DNA from: Megalonaias nervosa
Lineage: Eukaryota > Mollusca > Bivalvia > Unionida > Unionidae
Length of the DNA stretch: 64,000 nt
Direction: 5' to 3'
NCBI GenBank assembly: GCA_016617855.1
Contig: JAECUM010004358.1
Coordinates: 84,059-148,058 of the forward strand
Every line of letters starts with the position of its first letter. The first letter of the stretch is position 1. Under the pieces are notes generated by a model. That model was not told the origin of the DNA. It worked only from the letters and a program-made list of their open reading frames with translations, and ran no database searches. Shown piece by piece: positions 36,631-51,054 of this stretch. The translations under genes were made by a program, and so were the position numbers.

Positions 36631-36666
36631 CTTGTTTTCCCTGTAGCGAATCTTCCACAAATTGAG
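36631..36666 (-). CDS. Micro-exon (36 nt), phase 1-1 linker
   Basis: Acceptor CATATTTTCAG and donor GTACCC flank 36 nt encoding QFVEDSLQGKQ with split codons. This is the first micro-exon seen after the anchor exon, 4 kb upstream. It fits the frame left open by the anchor exon's phase 1 end. Confidence 0.6.
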
Positions 36667-38390
36667 CTGAAAATATGAAAAATAAAACATATGGATACCA
36701 TGAATTTTCATTTTTCTTTCATCATAATATATAGAGGATATCTACGAGAAGTCACGAATGACAATACAAAATGTTTTCATTTCATACTCGTGAAATATTT
36801 CCGTATATCTGCCCAAAAATCTTATATTTTCATTTTGTTCTCAAGGAAGGTCCTTAAAACCCACGGTTTCAACATGGGTCCGAGGTATTCAACAAACGTT
36901 CATTACGGAAAAAAATCCACACCAGAGATATATTTTGATTCCATCCGTTATTCAAGCGCTGACATCGAGATTTTAACGTCATTATGTGCTTGACGTGAAA
37001 ATGACGTGGCGCGAACATAAAAATGATCTTGCTTCCTTCCTCCTGGCTAATACAATTTTCATTTTCTTTACGGTAACTGTGTGATTGGACTAACTTTGTT
37101 TTCATTATTGGTTTAATCTGTCTTTGTTAACCCACTGGTTTGGCTTTCCAGTGCATAGCGATGACAACCGACTCATGTTGAGTGACCGAAGCTAAATTAA
37201 TCTGATTACGGATATTTACGTCCTTTATGAATCTTTGTAACTGCTGTGCTAATTGGATGCATGCAAAACCTTTTCATTTGTGACGTGGTGCAAGTAAGTC
37301 GGCACGATCAGAGGCGTCGTACATTTTAAACATTTATTGCAAGTACAGTCGTACAGAAAAGGGGAATCGTGGAATCGGTGCCGTACATGTAAGAGCTAAA
37401 ATCTGCTTTCACCGATACCCATCAAACTATATGCCTAATAGTGAGCTATCTCCCATTAGATAATATCACCTTCAAAAAGCTTGTTGGTAACATGTCACCT
37501 TGAAATAAAAAAAAAAAAAAAAGAAAAAACCACGTATGCTTTGGATTGCATTTGCTATCTTTCATCTTCAACAGTTTTAGTGCAGAATATGAACGTTTTG
37601 CCTAAAACATCGTAGGAAAAAGTCAGAAATTATTTATTTACAGTGATGGTAAATATGTTTACAATGTTGCAAGGCATCAATTGTCACACTTCACAATTTA
37701 TTGATGACGTCACAATAAAGTGTATTTAAGCCGTCCTACATAATATGGTTCTTTTAATTCGTATTTGATGGGATTTTATTTGGTGATAATAGAAGTGAGG
37801 TTGTGTCGAGTCAACTTTCTCGTGTACAAATGAGCGGAAACCATGTGCTAAGGTTGAGATGACCCAGGGGTAAAAACAGCCTTACAACAGCGATATTATT
37901 CAAAAGAATATGAGCTGTTAGGAACGTAACATAGTTTTTTTTTTAAAAAAAAAAAAAAGAATCCTAGCAACTTTACAACCTAGCAACTTTACAACACTGG
38001 TTGGCGTTAAATTAATTTAAATTGAAAATATAGTAAGAAATATACTTTCAAGGCAACAAACAGACTTTTGACAGCTATCTGCTTATTTTGGCAAGGAAGT
38101 TATTCAGATTCTATTAGAAGATCTAAAGCTTTAAGCAAAATCTATACCATTCAGGGGAAGTTTCCAAACTTATTTCAGACCAGCCGTCGTGTGAATGATA
38201 TCACTGTTGTGCGAGTGATATCATAACAAACCAAGTGGGTAATATAGATCTTACTAGTAACTGGCCATTGATATCTTCTTGCCAATTTAGGCTGACACTT
38301 TCCCTTTCCAAGATTACTTGGGAAATCTCTTGACGTTGGAAAACAAGGGAAGAACACGCAACTGCATGCTTCAGTGTTGTGGAAATCTGA
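36667..38390 (-). other. Intron 1 (left part)
   Basis: No further exon recognised. Poly(A) stretches occur near 37507 and 37945. A plus-strand viral remnant begins near 38.4 kb. Confidence 0.4.
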
Positions 38391-38399
38391 CACTATGGA

Positions 38400-39233
38400 T
38401 GCTTCAGCGAGTTGATCGAAGACTGGGATGCTCTCAATGTTAGATTCAAAGAATGCCAAAAGAAAATCAAACAACGACGTGGTTTAGAAATGACGGATCG
38501 TTTGCATTTTGAACATGTGGATGCAGGACAAATATTTCTTATGGTGTTGATGTACGTCTGATACTAAATCGAAGTAGTAGTACCTTGTTCCATTTGATAG
38601 TTAATGCTAACGAGTACCAAGTTTAACCCCGAACAAGTCAGACGTTATGTGCGAAGCGTGGAAATAGTACCTAAAGTGGGAAACGAAATCAATCAGACTG
38701 TTAGAAGAACAACAGAAGGGGAAACCTTTACATGGAAATAAAAGTCAAAACCTTCACCTTTGCCCGTGGACTACGATCCCATATCTAAGATAATGTTCTC
38801 CAAGGTCAACTACCGAAATGGTATCGTCAGCAATGCAGCCCTCAGTGGATCTATCGATCAAAACCGTTTTGACTTCCAACATTTCAACGTGTCAAGGATA
38901 GAAATCGTACGAGATGGGCAGACATTGTATACCAGAGAAACGTTACCCAGAAAAATGATCTTCATATCCTACTTGAGCCCGTTTGAAGCCATAGGACAAT
39001 TAGGAACCAGTAGTAGTCACGGCATTTTGTACTACCATTATGCGGGCGGATATTCTTTGTGGGGATTTAATTTCAATCCAAATCAAGAGAGCGACGAAAA
39101 ACGCCTCCACCCTATAACATCAGGTCAACTCCGTGTGGAACTTCAGTTTGCTCAGCCTCTGGTGAACACAGAAGTATCATCTGGTATGCTGAATTTGACA
39201 TTGTTTGAGACAACAACAGTCTGGAGAAAGTGA
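38400..39233 (+). pseudogene. Fossil major capsid protein (Polinton/adintovirus hexon-type), C-terminal part
   Basis: The best-preserved part is the open frame 38760-39233. It reads SGSIDQNRFDFQHFNVS, then GGYSLWGFNFNP, SGQLRVELQFAQPL and LNLTLFE, the layout of the double-jelly-roll capsid protein of Polintons (database relatives are often labelled F54H12.2-like). Upstream, weaker matches occur in other frames: RFKECQKKIKQRRGLEM near 38420-38480 and VDVRLILNRSSSTLFHLI near 38545-38600. At least two frame changes separate these from the open part, so the gene is dead. The strand is opposite to the host gene whose intron it occupies. Confidence 0.7.
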
Positions 39234-39849
39234 TAATAGACTATTAAAAAAGAATGGAACAATAACCCGTGGAGATATGTAAAAAAGGATATATTCTATT
39301 CATAACAGCAGCCGACACGTACACTGAGTGACGAGAAAAAAAAGAGGATGTAGAAAAAGATTCAGAAAAGAAAGATATTGAACAAGAAGTCACTACTGTA
39401 AATAAAGAGACTGGTAGCAAGCATCCAGAACACAGTTCAATACAGTCCATGTGTGTACAAGAAGAGAAAAATACAAGTCCTGATCATGTCACGATGATTT
39501 TATACGGTGTTTTGCTCGTCACTTGGCTTAAAGAATCTGAGTGCCAAACAGAGTACATTGTTGTGGTTGTAAAATCGATCATCTAGTGTCCACTGCAGCA
39601 CGACAAATGTTTGACGATGATATCAGAAGACACTTTGGAAGTGTATCTGGAAGATGCATGGTCCCTCGTCTTAGAAGTGAAGATTTTGACAGACTTGAAG
39701 GGCATTTTCTTACATCTGCTGACTTAAATTCTTTGCAGCAGAGAACAAAGTCCGTTCATCGACTTTCTTGACTGTTTGTTGTTTTTGTTTTCAAGGAAAA
39801 CGTCAAGTATGAACTGATGACTTATTATTACCCATGAAAAATTAGCACT

Positions 39850-40200
39850 TGGAAACTTCATTACCTTCTCACTCATAATTCGTATACAGTTTCTTGGAAT
39901 CACTTGGTGTCTACTAAAACTGAAGTTGTTCAAGTCTACGTTATCACAAGACACGACAGTCATTGTCCAGGAACCCATAGGGTAGCTGTCTACTTTCGGA
40001 AAGACCACAGTGTGGAATATTTTGATTCTTATCGATCATCTTCTCTGGAGGTCAACACCACTGACTCAGTGAGAAGAAATGCTGCATCCACTTTATTAAT
40101 AATGTGAGATTACAGTTATCTGATACTATAATGCGTGGCCAATATTGCGTCGATTTTCTTCACCAATATAGTCTTGTATTCCCTGTAGAATATTGTAAGA
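39850..40200 (+). pseudogene. Fossil adenain-type cysteine protease
   Basis: GTHRVAVYFRKDHSVEYFDSY (39975-40035) carries the His and Asp of the adenovirus-protease (C5) triad. A Cys box, MRGQYCVDFL (40131-40160), follows in another frame. A stop (TGA at 40105-40107) and a frame change separate the two, so the enzyme is inactive. In Polintons and adintoviruses this protease matures capsid proteins, and finding it just after the capsid-protein remnant fits that. The interval 39240-39840 holds Glu/Lys-rich and DDIRRHFGS-like frames that may be its upstream part or another viral gene. Confidence 0.72.
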
Positions 40201-40234
40201 TTTCTCTAGAACTGATAATAAAATAGAAAAGTGG

Positions 40235-40235
<1 letters not shown>

Positions 40236-40282
<47 letters not shown>
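40236..40282. repeat. (CT)n microsatellite
   Basis: Pure CT run directly after the viral remnant. Confidence 0.95.
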
Positions 40283-40287
<5 letters not shown>

Positions 40288-40651
40288 CACTAGGTTAAAA
40301 TACAAATATTCAATATATTCTTCTCTCCTTATATGCATCAAGCAAAAGAAACTACATGTCATCTATTTCCCACTAAATACATCCAACACGCTATACTGTT
40401 GCAAACAGACTCGCCACACGTGATAAGCCTATGACGTAATATGGCATTTCCGCTCGAGTTCAGACCATCACCTCATCATACATTGTAACAAAACATGCCT
40501 TTCAAAATGAAGGCCAAATGTTAAATTTCTCGTTTGTTGCCGTAAATTAAATTTTTGACCCTATTTAATATGCCCATATCCGTTTGTCCCTAACATGCCA
40601 CCCTGTCCTACTGATGTCTGTTTCCGCGAGCAAGAATATGAGGTATCTTAC

Positions 40652-40776
40652 CATTAGCGTTTGAGCCCGTTTCTTTGAGGACGAAGTAGGTTACCAGAGC
40701 TGCGACACCAATGCATAAAACCACAGCAGTTAAGACAGCAATCTTCAATCTTCTTGGGCTGCAATGCATTGCTGAG
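40652..40776 (-). CDS. First coding exon: type II signal anchor of the Ig/chitin-binding protein
   Basis: The exon follows acceptor TTTTCTTAG (so an untranslated exon lies upstream) and ends AATG|GTAAG in phase 1. The ATG at 40767-40769 opens a 39-residue segment: a short basic N-terminus (MHCSPRRLK), about 21 hydrophobic residues (positions 10-30) and a polar stalk (KETGSNAN). Positive charge before the hydrophobic stretch predicts a cytoplasmic N-terminus and an extracellular C-terminus, either a type II anchor or a signal peptide. The phase 1 end joins all the downstream symmetric exons. A decayed homologue is at 8345-8472. Confidence 0.75.
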
Positions 40777-40996
40777 CTAAGAAAAGATGGGAAACGCATA
40801 AAAGATTAGCAGAGGCTTGAAATAAAACTGTTATGTAAATTAAAGTCATAAAAAGAGGACATCTAATGTTAATATTTCGTTATCCTATAATGTGGCAAAA
40901 GAAAAAAGGTTTTACTACGTTTATTTCTTATTGTACTCCATACTACTACTAACTCGATTACTATTACTGCTAATAATTTTATAGGGTCTAATGAAT

Positions 40997-41015
40997 AATA
41001 ATAATAATAATAATA

Positions 41016-41054
<39 letters not shown>
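40997..41054. repeat. (AAT)n-(ATT)n inverted trinucleotide array
   Basis: A run of AAT units turns at its centre into ATT units, so the two halves are reverse complements and can form a hairpin of about 20 bp or more. Confidence 0.93.

Positions 41055-44154
<3,100 letters not shown>

Positions 44155-44214
<60 letters not shown>
44155..44214. repeat. (AT)n microsatellite
   Basis: About 29 AT units. Confidence 0.96.
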
Positions 44215-44216
<2 letters not shown>

Positions 44217-44822
44217 AAACGATAGGCACGTACACACGAACCACATGCATGTAGTCACCTGCATTTCAACCCAGGACACGAAATGGTTATTACGTCAATG
44301 CTTAGAGTGGAGTCTTCATGCATCAAGAGTTTGCTTGTTTATAAAATATGTTAAGGTGTCATACATTGGAAAGCAATTTGTTAATCAGGCGAAGATCAGA
44401 GGATCGTGACTATTATCTGCCCTCTGTTACACCTGACCATACCGCCACATCACCACATGAAAGGTATAACCCTTTGTGCACTTGTGACAATTTTGACCAC
44501 GTAGTATTAGAATAACTTAAGTTTGCTCAAGCTTACGAAATTGCTATATACTATCTTTAAGACAGTCGAGTGTTCTTGATAGTGGTGGTAGGGCGCGGGT
44601 GTGGTGGGATGAGTACGCTGTATATAGATCCTATTTGGCATAACATGGTTTAAATGTCTCATGTGCAAATATCTGAATGTATTTTAAATGTACAGAAATC
44701 TTCATATACATGGACATAAAAACAATAATCTGTTTGTATAATCCATAATAAGGTGATACTGACCTGGCCAAAATTCCTATTCCAATAACGGTATAATCAT
44801 GACATTTGCAATGGGACACTCC
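44215..44822. other. Non-coding stretch
   Basis: No feature recognised. Confidence 0.35.
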
Positions 44823-44833
44823 TTGAAAACAAA

Positions 44834-44836
<3 letters not shown>

Positions 44837-44875
<39 letters not shown>

Positions 44876-45117
44876 TTTGAACTTTTAACGTAGCTTTAAC
44901 AATTTTTCAGTCATATCGCTACGATGTCTGCAGTGTGGCAGTTTATAGTGATGTCTAGCACTGGGGCATCATGCCGCAGACATGTTGCATGATGTCCCAC
45001 CCAGTCACATTATCCTGACACCAGGCCGACCAGTTCTAACACTAATCTCTTAATGCTGAGCGCCTAGCGAGGCAGCTGTTAGTCCGATTTGTGTAAGCCT
45101 TTGGCGGACGCTCTAAT
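44837..45117 (-). mobile_element. SINE, copy 4, with deletion in the tRNA-derived head
   Basis: Same family, head at the right. The tail is a (GT)n run (44837-44874). The 14-bp duplication TTGAAAACAAACAG at 44823-44836 and 45118-45131 brackets the insert. In the head about 40 bp that hold the B box are missing (the sequence passes from GTAAGCCTTTGG straight to CGGACGCTCTAA). The copy therefore either lost its promoter after insertion or was mobilised without a normal one. Confidence 0.9.
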
Positions 45118-45131
45118 TTGAAAACAAACAG

Positions 45132-45327
45132 AATACTACGGACATGTAATTGATCTCCAAAGCTACGGGAAGCAGCCATTTCTTATATCACCATAATTGT
45201 AAGAAAAGGTAATAATAATGATAAGAAGAAGAAGAACAAGAAGAAGAAGAAGATCATGATCAGCAGCATCTTTATTATCATCACTAGCATGACGACGACT
45301 ACGATGATGGTAATAGCTTATAGGATT

Positions 45328-45329
<2 letters not shown>
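45132..45329. other. Short non-coding stretch with (AAG) and ATC/GAT trinucleotides
   Basis: Imperfect trinucleotide repeats only. Confidence 0.6.

Positions 45330-45401
<72 letters not shown>
45330..45401. repeat. (AT)n microsatellite
   Basis: About 36 AT units. Confidence 0.97.
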
Positions 45402-45404
<3 letters not shown>

Positions 45405-45534
45405 CCAAAATGTGTAGCACGATTCATTTAAGAAAATGCTATAGTTAGCTGGCAATTTCTTCCATAATCATAGAAGGTTTTGTTTTCTTCAAAATCCTTG
45501 AAGACTTAGCAATTCTTTTCTGGGCGTATTTATG

Positions 45535-45650
45535 ATTTTATTGCCCACTTCTATGGTGCCAGTACGAGTATTTTATAGCCCCCTTCTATTGTGCCAGTAC
45601 GAGTATTTTATAGCCCACTTCTATGGTGCCAGTACTAGCATGGATCTGGT
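45535..45650. repeat. Short tandem repeat, about 36-bp unit, three copies
   Basis: The unit GAGTATTTTATAGCCCACTT plus CTATGGTGCCAGTAC occurs three times with few changes. Confidence 0.85.
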
Positions 45651-45749
45651 TGCAGCGAAGACGCCATCACATATATACAGTTTTGCAGAAGGTGTGATAG
45701 AAAGGTTGCATTTTGGTTATCGAAGACAATAAAAGATGATATACTTGTA

Positions 45750-46190
45750 GACTATATTCTTTTACGTATAGGTTAGGATGATAAGTCTTGGAATTTTGTC
45801 AATTTAGCAATATTATTGGCTTATAAATGGATGAATAACTATATAAACATTTACTCTATTTTAAAGCATCCTGTACAATTCAGTTTTCATATTGATAAAT
45901 CCATTACAACTTACTTTGTCATGTTGTCTTCACTCGCCACCATCCTTAGTCGTTATGTGTATAAATGTAAGCACAGACGTAATTATGACTGTTATACGCT
46001 TCAGTGGAAAATAAAGGATTGTACCTCATTCATTAAATACATGTCAACTCCTTAAATGAATCGATATCTTACGGATTTAACAAGATCCTGTACCAACGGG
46101 CATAACTATATAGGCCAAGAGTTATTCGAATACTGCTACACGAGATTCTCAGAACCGAAATTATTGCTACCAATGTTTTTCATTTCTTAT
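45750..46190 (+). other. Possible LINE 3' coding remnant
   Basis: The open frame 45816-46055 and the following 120 bp read as Tyr/Asn/Ile/Lys-rich protein (contains RYVYKCKHRRNYD). It resembles the C-terminal part of some LINE polyproteins in composition only. No catalytic motif is present, so the identity is weak. Confidence 0.2.
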
Positions 46191-46210
46191 TTCAAAAAGT
46201 TACCTTTGGT

Positions 46211-46216
<6 letters not shown>

Positions 46217-46287
<71 letters not shown>
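46217..46287. repeat. (AT)n microsatellite
   Basis: About 35 AT units. Confidence 0.97.
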
Positions 46288-46288
<1 letters not shown>

Positions 46289-46671
46289 GCTTCATAGACG
46301 GATCTGTGCCCAGTGTTCCTTCGACTTATTTTCAGCTTCTTTGTCATCCAGTCAGATCTCTGAAGATTCATCCTTTGGTATAGTTTATTCGGTTTCTCTG
46401 TCATGAAGAAAGCCGCATATCTTACATGTGATGTAAAAAAATTACATTCTCTGCTATTTACGTTCTGTTTGAACTATGTATCTTAAATGTTTCTCTCGTC
46501 ACTAAGCTAGAGAATGTGTTGGTATCTGTCATATGTTGACAGTGTTTGCACCTTTTACCACCTCAGGGAACGTATGTGTCAGTATGGTCTTGCTGATTGG
46601 TGTTAACTTTGTTCTGTCTTGGTTGCTTCTGAGGTTATTCAGTCTGCGGTAGGCCGCTACTGGTTTAATTG

Positions 46672-46673
<2 letters not shown>

Positions 46674-46740
<67 letters not shown>
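46674..46740. repeat. (CT)n-(AT)n compound microsatellite
   Basis: A CT run to about 46706, then an AT run. Confidence 0.95.
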
Positions 46741-46743
<3 letters not shown>

Positions 46744-48492
46744 TGTTTGGTCCATTAGTCATACAATTTCCTATTACTACTACTGTTTTGTAGTTTTTAT
46801 TGGTATTAATATTGCTGTTGTAGTTTTTATTTTCATTACAAAAAACGTGAAGTATCTGGAATATATACTACAATTAAACTAGTTTATATTAAGGAAATAG
46901 ATGGCACTATTGTTCTTACTTTGGTAGATTCAAACTAATTAATTTGTCATTTTGAAATTAAAGTTCGAACCGATAATGAGCGACATCTAAAATCTTCAAA
47001 CGGCACTTCATTAGACATGTAATAGTTTTTTAAAATAACTTTTTCAATTTATTTTAAGTCCTTTATTTCGTTTTCATTGTTTGCCTTGTCTGTCTTTGGT
47101 TTTAAATTGCCTTTGACAAAGTCTCAATGAGAGTCGAAATCAGTTATGCTAGTTATAACTGGTTTTGTACAGTACGCTGTCAGTTCTTCGCAGTTATCAT
47201 AATCAACTCCTGACACACCTAACCCCGGTCTATTTATTTTATTTAAATCTTACAAGTTAGTTGCTTCAAGGTGATAGTCTAGGACAAGTGAATTTCGCCT
47301 ATTTGAAAACAAATCTTGGCATGCGCCAAATATTGATACCGTGATCACTTTACCCATTTTTATCTGTCGTTCATACCCGCTAGGTACACTAAATACTTGA
47401 ATCCATCATTTTCCAATTTTTAATTCACATCCTCTGATACTACAGTAATTAATCATTCATAACTGTCGAATGGGCGTGTATCCAATTACTGCTTGACTGC
47501 ATCTTGGGCTAAGAGTCCAATTTATCATCATGTCATAAAACTTGATACTAAACAAATCCGGAATGATTATTTAGCAGTGTGTTTTGAACGACCTTGTTTT
47601 ATTGCGCTTACTGAACCCAGATACTCTAGACGGGATTCTCCTTTAATTTCAATCGACCTAATCAATGCAAAGAAATGAATGAAAGGCATTTTGTCAGCAT
47701 TAGTGTCCATTTCCTTAATGAACTGATTAAATGCCAGAAATTTTAATTGATTATACAGAGGTTCAACTTCATCGTTCAATATTGCTTTTGGAGCGAAACA
47801 ATTGGGCTAATTAAATAGAGGTCTGTGTTTGCATTAATGATAAAATTTATATTATGATCACTTTCGTAGAAGTAGCTGTCAAATGAGGGATCTTTTCTGT
47901 TTGAATAAAATGAGTTTGCCAAATTAATTTTGCAAAGAAGGTCATAAGGAAGAGTCAGAAAAGGAAGATTTACTTCAAAGTGGAGGGCTAAAGTGTAATG
48001 CTTGTACTGAGTCTGAAGAAAAACTATTTCTGCAAAGAAACATCAACCAGTCTATTTGGTGGCAAACAATGTAAAATAAGACACAAGTATGAGACAAAGA
48101 AATTTTCAACCACAATAGGTTGATAATTATTCATAGTCTGAAGTCTCTGACTCTTGAGAAAAGATGGTTCGCAGTTATTGACACGGGTATGAAATTCATT
48201 CAGTGTATTTATCAATATAATAGACAAATTCAGGGTTTACTCAAGCAAATCTGACGATAGTATTGGTCCTCAAAAAGCCTATGCATATAGCATATAAATG
48301 ATTCCAGCAATCATATGCAGAAAATCCGCGCGAGTTCTTCACCAGGAAAGGCCATTTTGAATTAAATGCGAAAGAAATTAAAATAAATAAATAAATAAAT
48401 GAACAAGAGCTCTCTTCAATGCCTACACCCTAGCCGAATATGGAAACTATTTCCTGATATGGAACTGCTGTGTGCCTTCATTAGAAGAACGG
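46741..48492. other. Non-coding stretch
   Basis: No gene, exon or transposon recognised. Confidence 0.35.
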
Positions 48493-48597
48493 TATAAAAC
48501 TTGGTGCATGTTACATGAACAGACACAGGAAAGAGCCTTAGTTCTGTCAGTTGATCAAGTCTCGAGAGAAGACGCTAGGGAAATTCTGAATTCAAAG
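48493..48597 (+). promoter_or_regulatory. Possible TATA promoter with 5' exon and splice donor
   Basis: TATAAAA at 48493-48499 is followed after about 30 bp by a purine/pyrimidine mix and, at 48597, by a good donor (TTCAAAG then GTAAAGTC). This is the layout of a short first exon of a plus-strand gene. A frame through it is open for about 40 codons (LEERYKTWCMLHEQTQERAL). No downstream exon was recognised, so this is only a candidate. Confidence 0.25.
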
Positions 48598-48599
48598 GT

Positions 48600-51050
48600 A
48601 AAGTCATTACCATTCATTTGATATTATGACTGATGCAATCGTATGAGAGCACGAAATAGCGTATACAAGATATATTAAAAATATTTAGCCCTTTGAAGAA
48701 ATAATTATGTTGAACATCGCTTCTTTTCCTTACTCTTAAACTGCAGTAGTTTAATAGACGATCAGCTTGGTAATGTTGATGTCCCTTCTTCCACCATCAT
48801 CAAGGCATATCACATGCATTTCACGATCGTAACCTAAAGTTTTACTTCAATAGTCAACTCTTTAGTTAAAACATATTCAGGGAATATAATTGATTATGTC
48901 AAAGAGACTTTCACAAGGTGCGTTTATCCACGTGTTCCAGTGCAAAAGGAGAATGTATTGGATTGATCAAATGAAAAAGCATTTTTCGAAAATCTATAAT
49001 AAATTGATTTATGCCTTGGTTGCAGTTATATTGTACTTTATTTTGTGAACGTTTCGCTTATAAGGGAAGATAAGAACTGTATTAAAGAAAACGTTTCCTT
49101 TTTCTACACAGATGTTAAGAATTCATCGTTGAAACATTGAAAAGGAACTATTAATGGAAATAGTGCATACTGTTTGTGATATTTTAAGCTATTAACACGT
49201 CTTTTATATGTCTACCATGCTGTTCGGTAATGTCTATGTTAGGTTTGGTATTAAACTTGATGATATGCCAACAAATCCTTACAATTATAGGTAAGGACTC
49301 TGGGTGTCGGTTTGCCATATGCATGTTTAAAATAATAAAATAAATCACACCCGGGTAGTTTACTAGATAAGAGTGATACACTCTAAGGATACTTGATATG
49401 TCTGTATGTATGTGAGCATATGATTGTATTTAGGCACTCGGAATCTAAGTTTACATTAGCCTGAAGAAACATTATCAACAACAGACTATGATATACAAAC
49501 AGAGAGTATGGCTCCAGTAAAAGGGTGTTTTTATGTGAAATAGCTCGTTATGATCCACCTTAGGAAAAACAAATACAAACTTAGACACAGTCAAAAGTGA
49601 AGAGTTATCTGCAAGGGAGGGGAGTCAAAGATTTTAATACCGACTAAAGTGAAACCAGCGATAAAAAGACACTGTTTCAATAGACAATGAAAGCAAAATG
49701 ACGTCTGACATTATGAAATGACAATTTCAAACTTATACCATGATTTACTCATCAGATAAAACAGCAATACGTATGTAAAACTAAGGCCACTAATGAAACG
49801 GTCGCATGGTTTCATACAATAAGTAGTGAAATGTTATATAAAATTGAGCGGACTGTTGGTGAATAATATGTATCGAGTAGTTTAATAAAATCATCTGCTT
49901 TTTTATCCAGTGAAGAAAATTTTTGCGATAAAAAACTGTTTACATTATAAGATTTTATTTCAATTCAAAATTGGTGGAACTGAGAATAACTAGATTTATG
50001 CATTGATACTTTTGCAAGGTTAGAAAATAAAAAGATTGCGAACAAGCCGCTTAAATATAAAAATATCTTTATAAAATATTAACCGGGATTGAATAACCGG
50101 TAAAACTGTATCTTAATAAGTAAAATCTAGTTTGCAATGACATTTGTTGGAAAAAAATAAAATGAATTCATAAGTAAAATCATGGGTACTAGAAAGCAAA
50201 TAACAAATACCAAATATTACAAGTAAAGCAGTGATTATTTAATTATAATACCAATTTATCTCGACTATAATCTAAACTACAACATAAAGAAATGTGTTGT
50301 TTACAAGCACTTCACGCGTACACTAATTCTCAATAAAGAACAAAATTACGACATCAAAATGTCTGGTCAAACCAAGTGGCCATTAAAGCAGGAATCAGTT
50401 TTTACAAAGTTCATTTGGCATAAGACAAGCTGTGTGGTAAAGTAATTGCTTTGTTCAATGTACTAATATTAACGAAAAATATATGGTTGATATGATTGAT
50501 AATTCCACAGGCTTCATCTGCCAAACACTACTATTAGAATATTATTTATGCAATAAATAAGGAACTACCAAGTCTATCGCCAGGTCTTTTTTAAAAGGTC
50601 ATTGCATTGAAGTTTCTGTGCCATTCAGAAGATTTCATCTTTCCATATAAAACGCTTAGATTGAGATCGGCACCATACACAGATTTTATAGGTCTTCACC
50701 ATTCAAGCGTCCAGTGTTTTAAAGTTTCTGTCTGGCCTGTGTTGCCAGTACTCAGGCTTTGCTCCTATTGATTCGTTTTGGGTTTTTTTGCATCTATGGA
50801 GATGCACGACGTTCCCATAGTTCTGCGTTACAACATAGGTTCTGTGAATACCAGAATGTGTTCTTTTTTTCTGCCAATGCCTGAATGTGTTCTTTTTTTA
50901 TGTGAATTCCTGAATGGATTGGTTCTAGTTTAATGATGTCTTTCTACAGGTCATGACAGTTGTCTTCTCCTGCAAATATATTTTGACCTTAAAAACCATT
51001 GAAGACCTAACTTTACCCGGCATGGATAATAAATGCATGAATCGTTGTAC
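48600..51050. other. AT-rich non-coding stretch
   Basis: No exon, domain or repeat family recognised. If a plus-strand gene starts at 48.5 kb, this would be its first intron. Confidence 0.35.
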
Positions 51051-51054
51051 CCTT

